NCBI RefSeq assembly: GCF_013373865.1
Contig: NC_050467.1
Coordinates: 3,906,001-3,970,000 of the forward strand
From: Monomorium pharaonis
Taxonomy: Eukaryota > Arthropoda > Insecta > Hymenoptera > Formicidae
Length of the DNA stretch: 64,000 bases
Direction: 5' to 3'
Part shown: positions 62,737 to 64,000 of the stretch, in pieces
Layout of the letters: each line of letters begins with the position of its first letter
Position numbering within the stretch: the stretch's first letter is position 1
Notes under the pieces: model-generated
Databases searched by the model: none
Seen by the model: only the letters and a program-made list of their open reading frames with translations
What the model was told of the DNA's origin: nothing
Position numbers and translations under genes: made by a program

Positions 62737-64000
62737 TTTGACCCCTTAATTACGTATACATTCTCTCGACGATTTCGATCAATGTATTTGCGTTTAAGAT
62801 AAATGCCCTGGCGATAAAACATATAAAACCACTGATTGTCAAGATTGTTACATCTTTATTATTGTAACATTAAATATTATACCTATATTTAAATACCTTA
62901 TAAATATCCTTAAGTGTTTACAATTAAATTTTAACGTTATAATAAATACATTTTAAACTAATAGTAATAAGTTTCCGTGTAACTATCCGAATGTAGGGTC
63001 GGCCACCCGGACATTTATCTTACTAGAGTTCTTTTCGTATACACGTATCATGAAATTTGTATTCTTATATTATTTCGCATAATGTTTCGTTTCCTACGCG
63101 TGTTGTTTTATTATATTTTTTTATACTAACGACACGATATTAATCATAAGTCTTGTCATCATCCATCATTAATTTGACTGTAATATAATTACAGCCCTAC
63201 GATAAACTCGGGTAACGGCGAATTCCGAGTTTCCTTCGAATCCGCTCCCAATTCAGTTCCTAAGTACCATCCGTCGCTGTCCTAATTAGACGGCTTATCA
63301 AGTCCCAAATTGCCGCGTGTGCACGACACGACACATTTGTTCGTGGATAAGGAAGGCGCCGAAACGAGAGACATTAGCGTATACGCGGCACGCCACTTCC
63401 TGTTACAAAAAAAAAAAGTGCTAACGATAACATTGGTTTGGTTCATTCCTCTATCCCGCGATCGATCTGTTTTCAGTTTGTTTTTCTCTGCTCTTCAAGA
63501 AAATCGATTTCTATAAAATATTAACAACGTCGACGCCGCCGACTCGGCGGCCTGGCGATAAAGCGCAGCGGGATAGGCGCGCGCAGTTCTTCTTTTTTTT
63601 TTTCGCGCGGTAATATTTTTCTACGAAACGTAATGCACGCACTTCCGCGAGAGCACGGGCCGTGTTCATCCGCAGGGACCGGCATATTTATTTCCGCCGC
63701 GTTTAACCCCCCGCGCGCGCATCACACACGCCCCCGGTACCGCAAATGCCGAGTTATGAATATACATTATTTTTCAGTAACATTTTCGCGCATCGCAGAC
63801 GGCCCGGGCGCCTCCTCGAGGGAGAGCCGCGCGTAACCGGCGCGGCGGCGGCGCGGTAATTCTTTCTCATCCCGTAATTAGGAAACGGACCCTTTTTCAC
63901 GGGGGATATAAATCACGCGAGGGCCGCGAAACGACAAAAAATACGTCGGTAGACAGAAAGGCGGAGGTGGGAGGGAGGGGAGGACGAGAAGGGACGCGAT
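62737..64000. other. Non-coding stretch to window end
   Basis: AT-rich at about 62820-63180 with a 7-bp stem (TGTTACA/TGTAACA) at 62846-62869. CpG-rich after 63500, with a T-tract near 63593-63603. No gene recognised. Confidence 0.5.

Overview
The window looks like nuclear DNA of an insect, most likely a hymenopteran and plausibly an ant. This is an inference from texture, because no marker gene is present. CpG is abundant rather than depleted, CpG-dense blocks alternate sharply with AT-rich islands, and there are many long (GA/CT)n microsatellites and AT-rich foldback elements. There are no bacterial-style gene arrays, no tRNA or rRNA that I recognise, and no CRISPR.

I recognise no protein-coding gene. 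No open frame carries a domain, catalytic motif or family signature I can name. The longest frames lie in CpG-rich, stop-poor DNA and are often open in two or three registers at once. I list six as low-confidence candidates (16001-16426, 22932-23435, 34046-34345, 49254-49811 minus, 59700-59930, 62038-62736) and reject the rest. The window is probably intergenic or a large intron.

Layout. 1-6.2 kb: featureless, AT-rich at about 0.7-1.0 kb. 6.2-8.1 kb: CpG-dense low-complexity block. 8.2-12.8 kb: foldback fragments, a strong hairpin at 9959-9993, a purine-rich tract and a pentanucleotide repeat. 15-27 kb: the longest (GA)n tract, two weak ORF regions, a possible LINE 3' tail at 21.5 kb, and several CT tracts. 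27.5 kb: a pre-miRNA-sized hairpin. 28-36 kb: enhancer-like sequence, another foldback copy and a weak promoter candidate. 38-41.6 kb: AT-rich island, a 10-bp tandem repeat, and two independent foldback transposons with target-site duplications within 630 bp of each other. 42-64 kb: alternating CpG-rich and AT-rich DNA with microsatellites, small hairpins and a few weak ORFs.

The best-supported content is non-coding: an element at 41360-41533 with an exact 8-bp target duplication, a TA-flanked Tc1/mariner-like foldback at 40916-41141, a dispersed foldback family with copies near 8.4, 9.6, 12.8, 31.4 and 45.3 kb, and the hairpin at 27549-27616. I found no convincing novel gene system.
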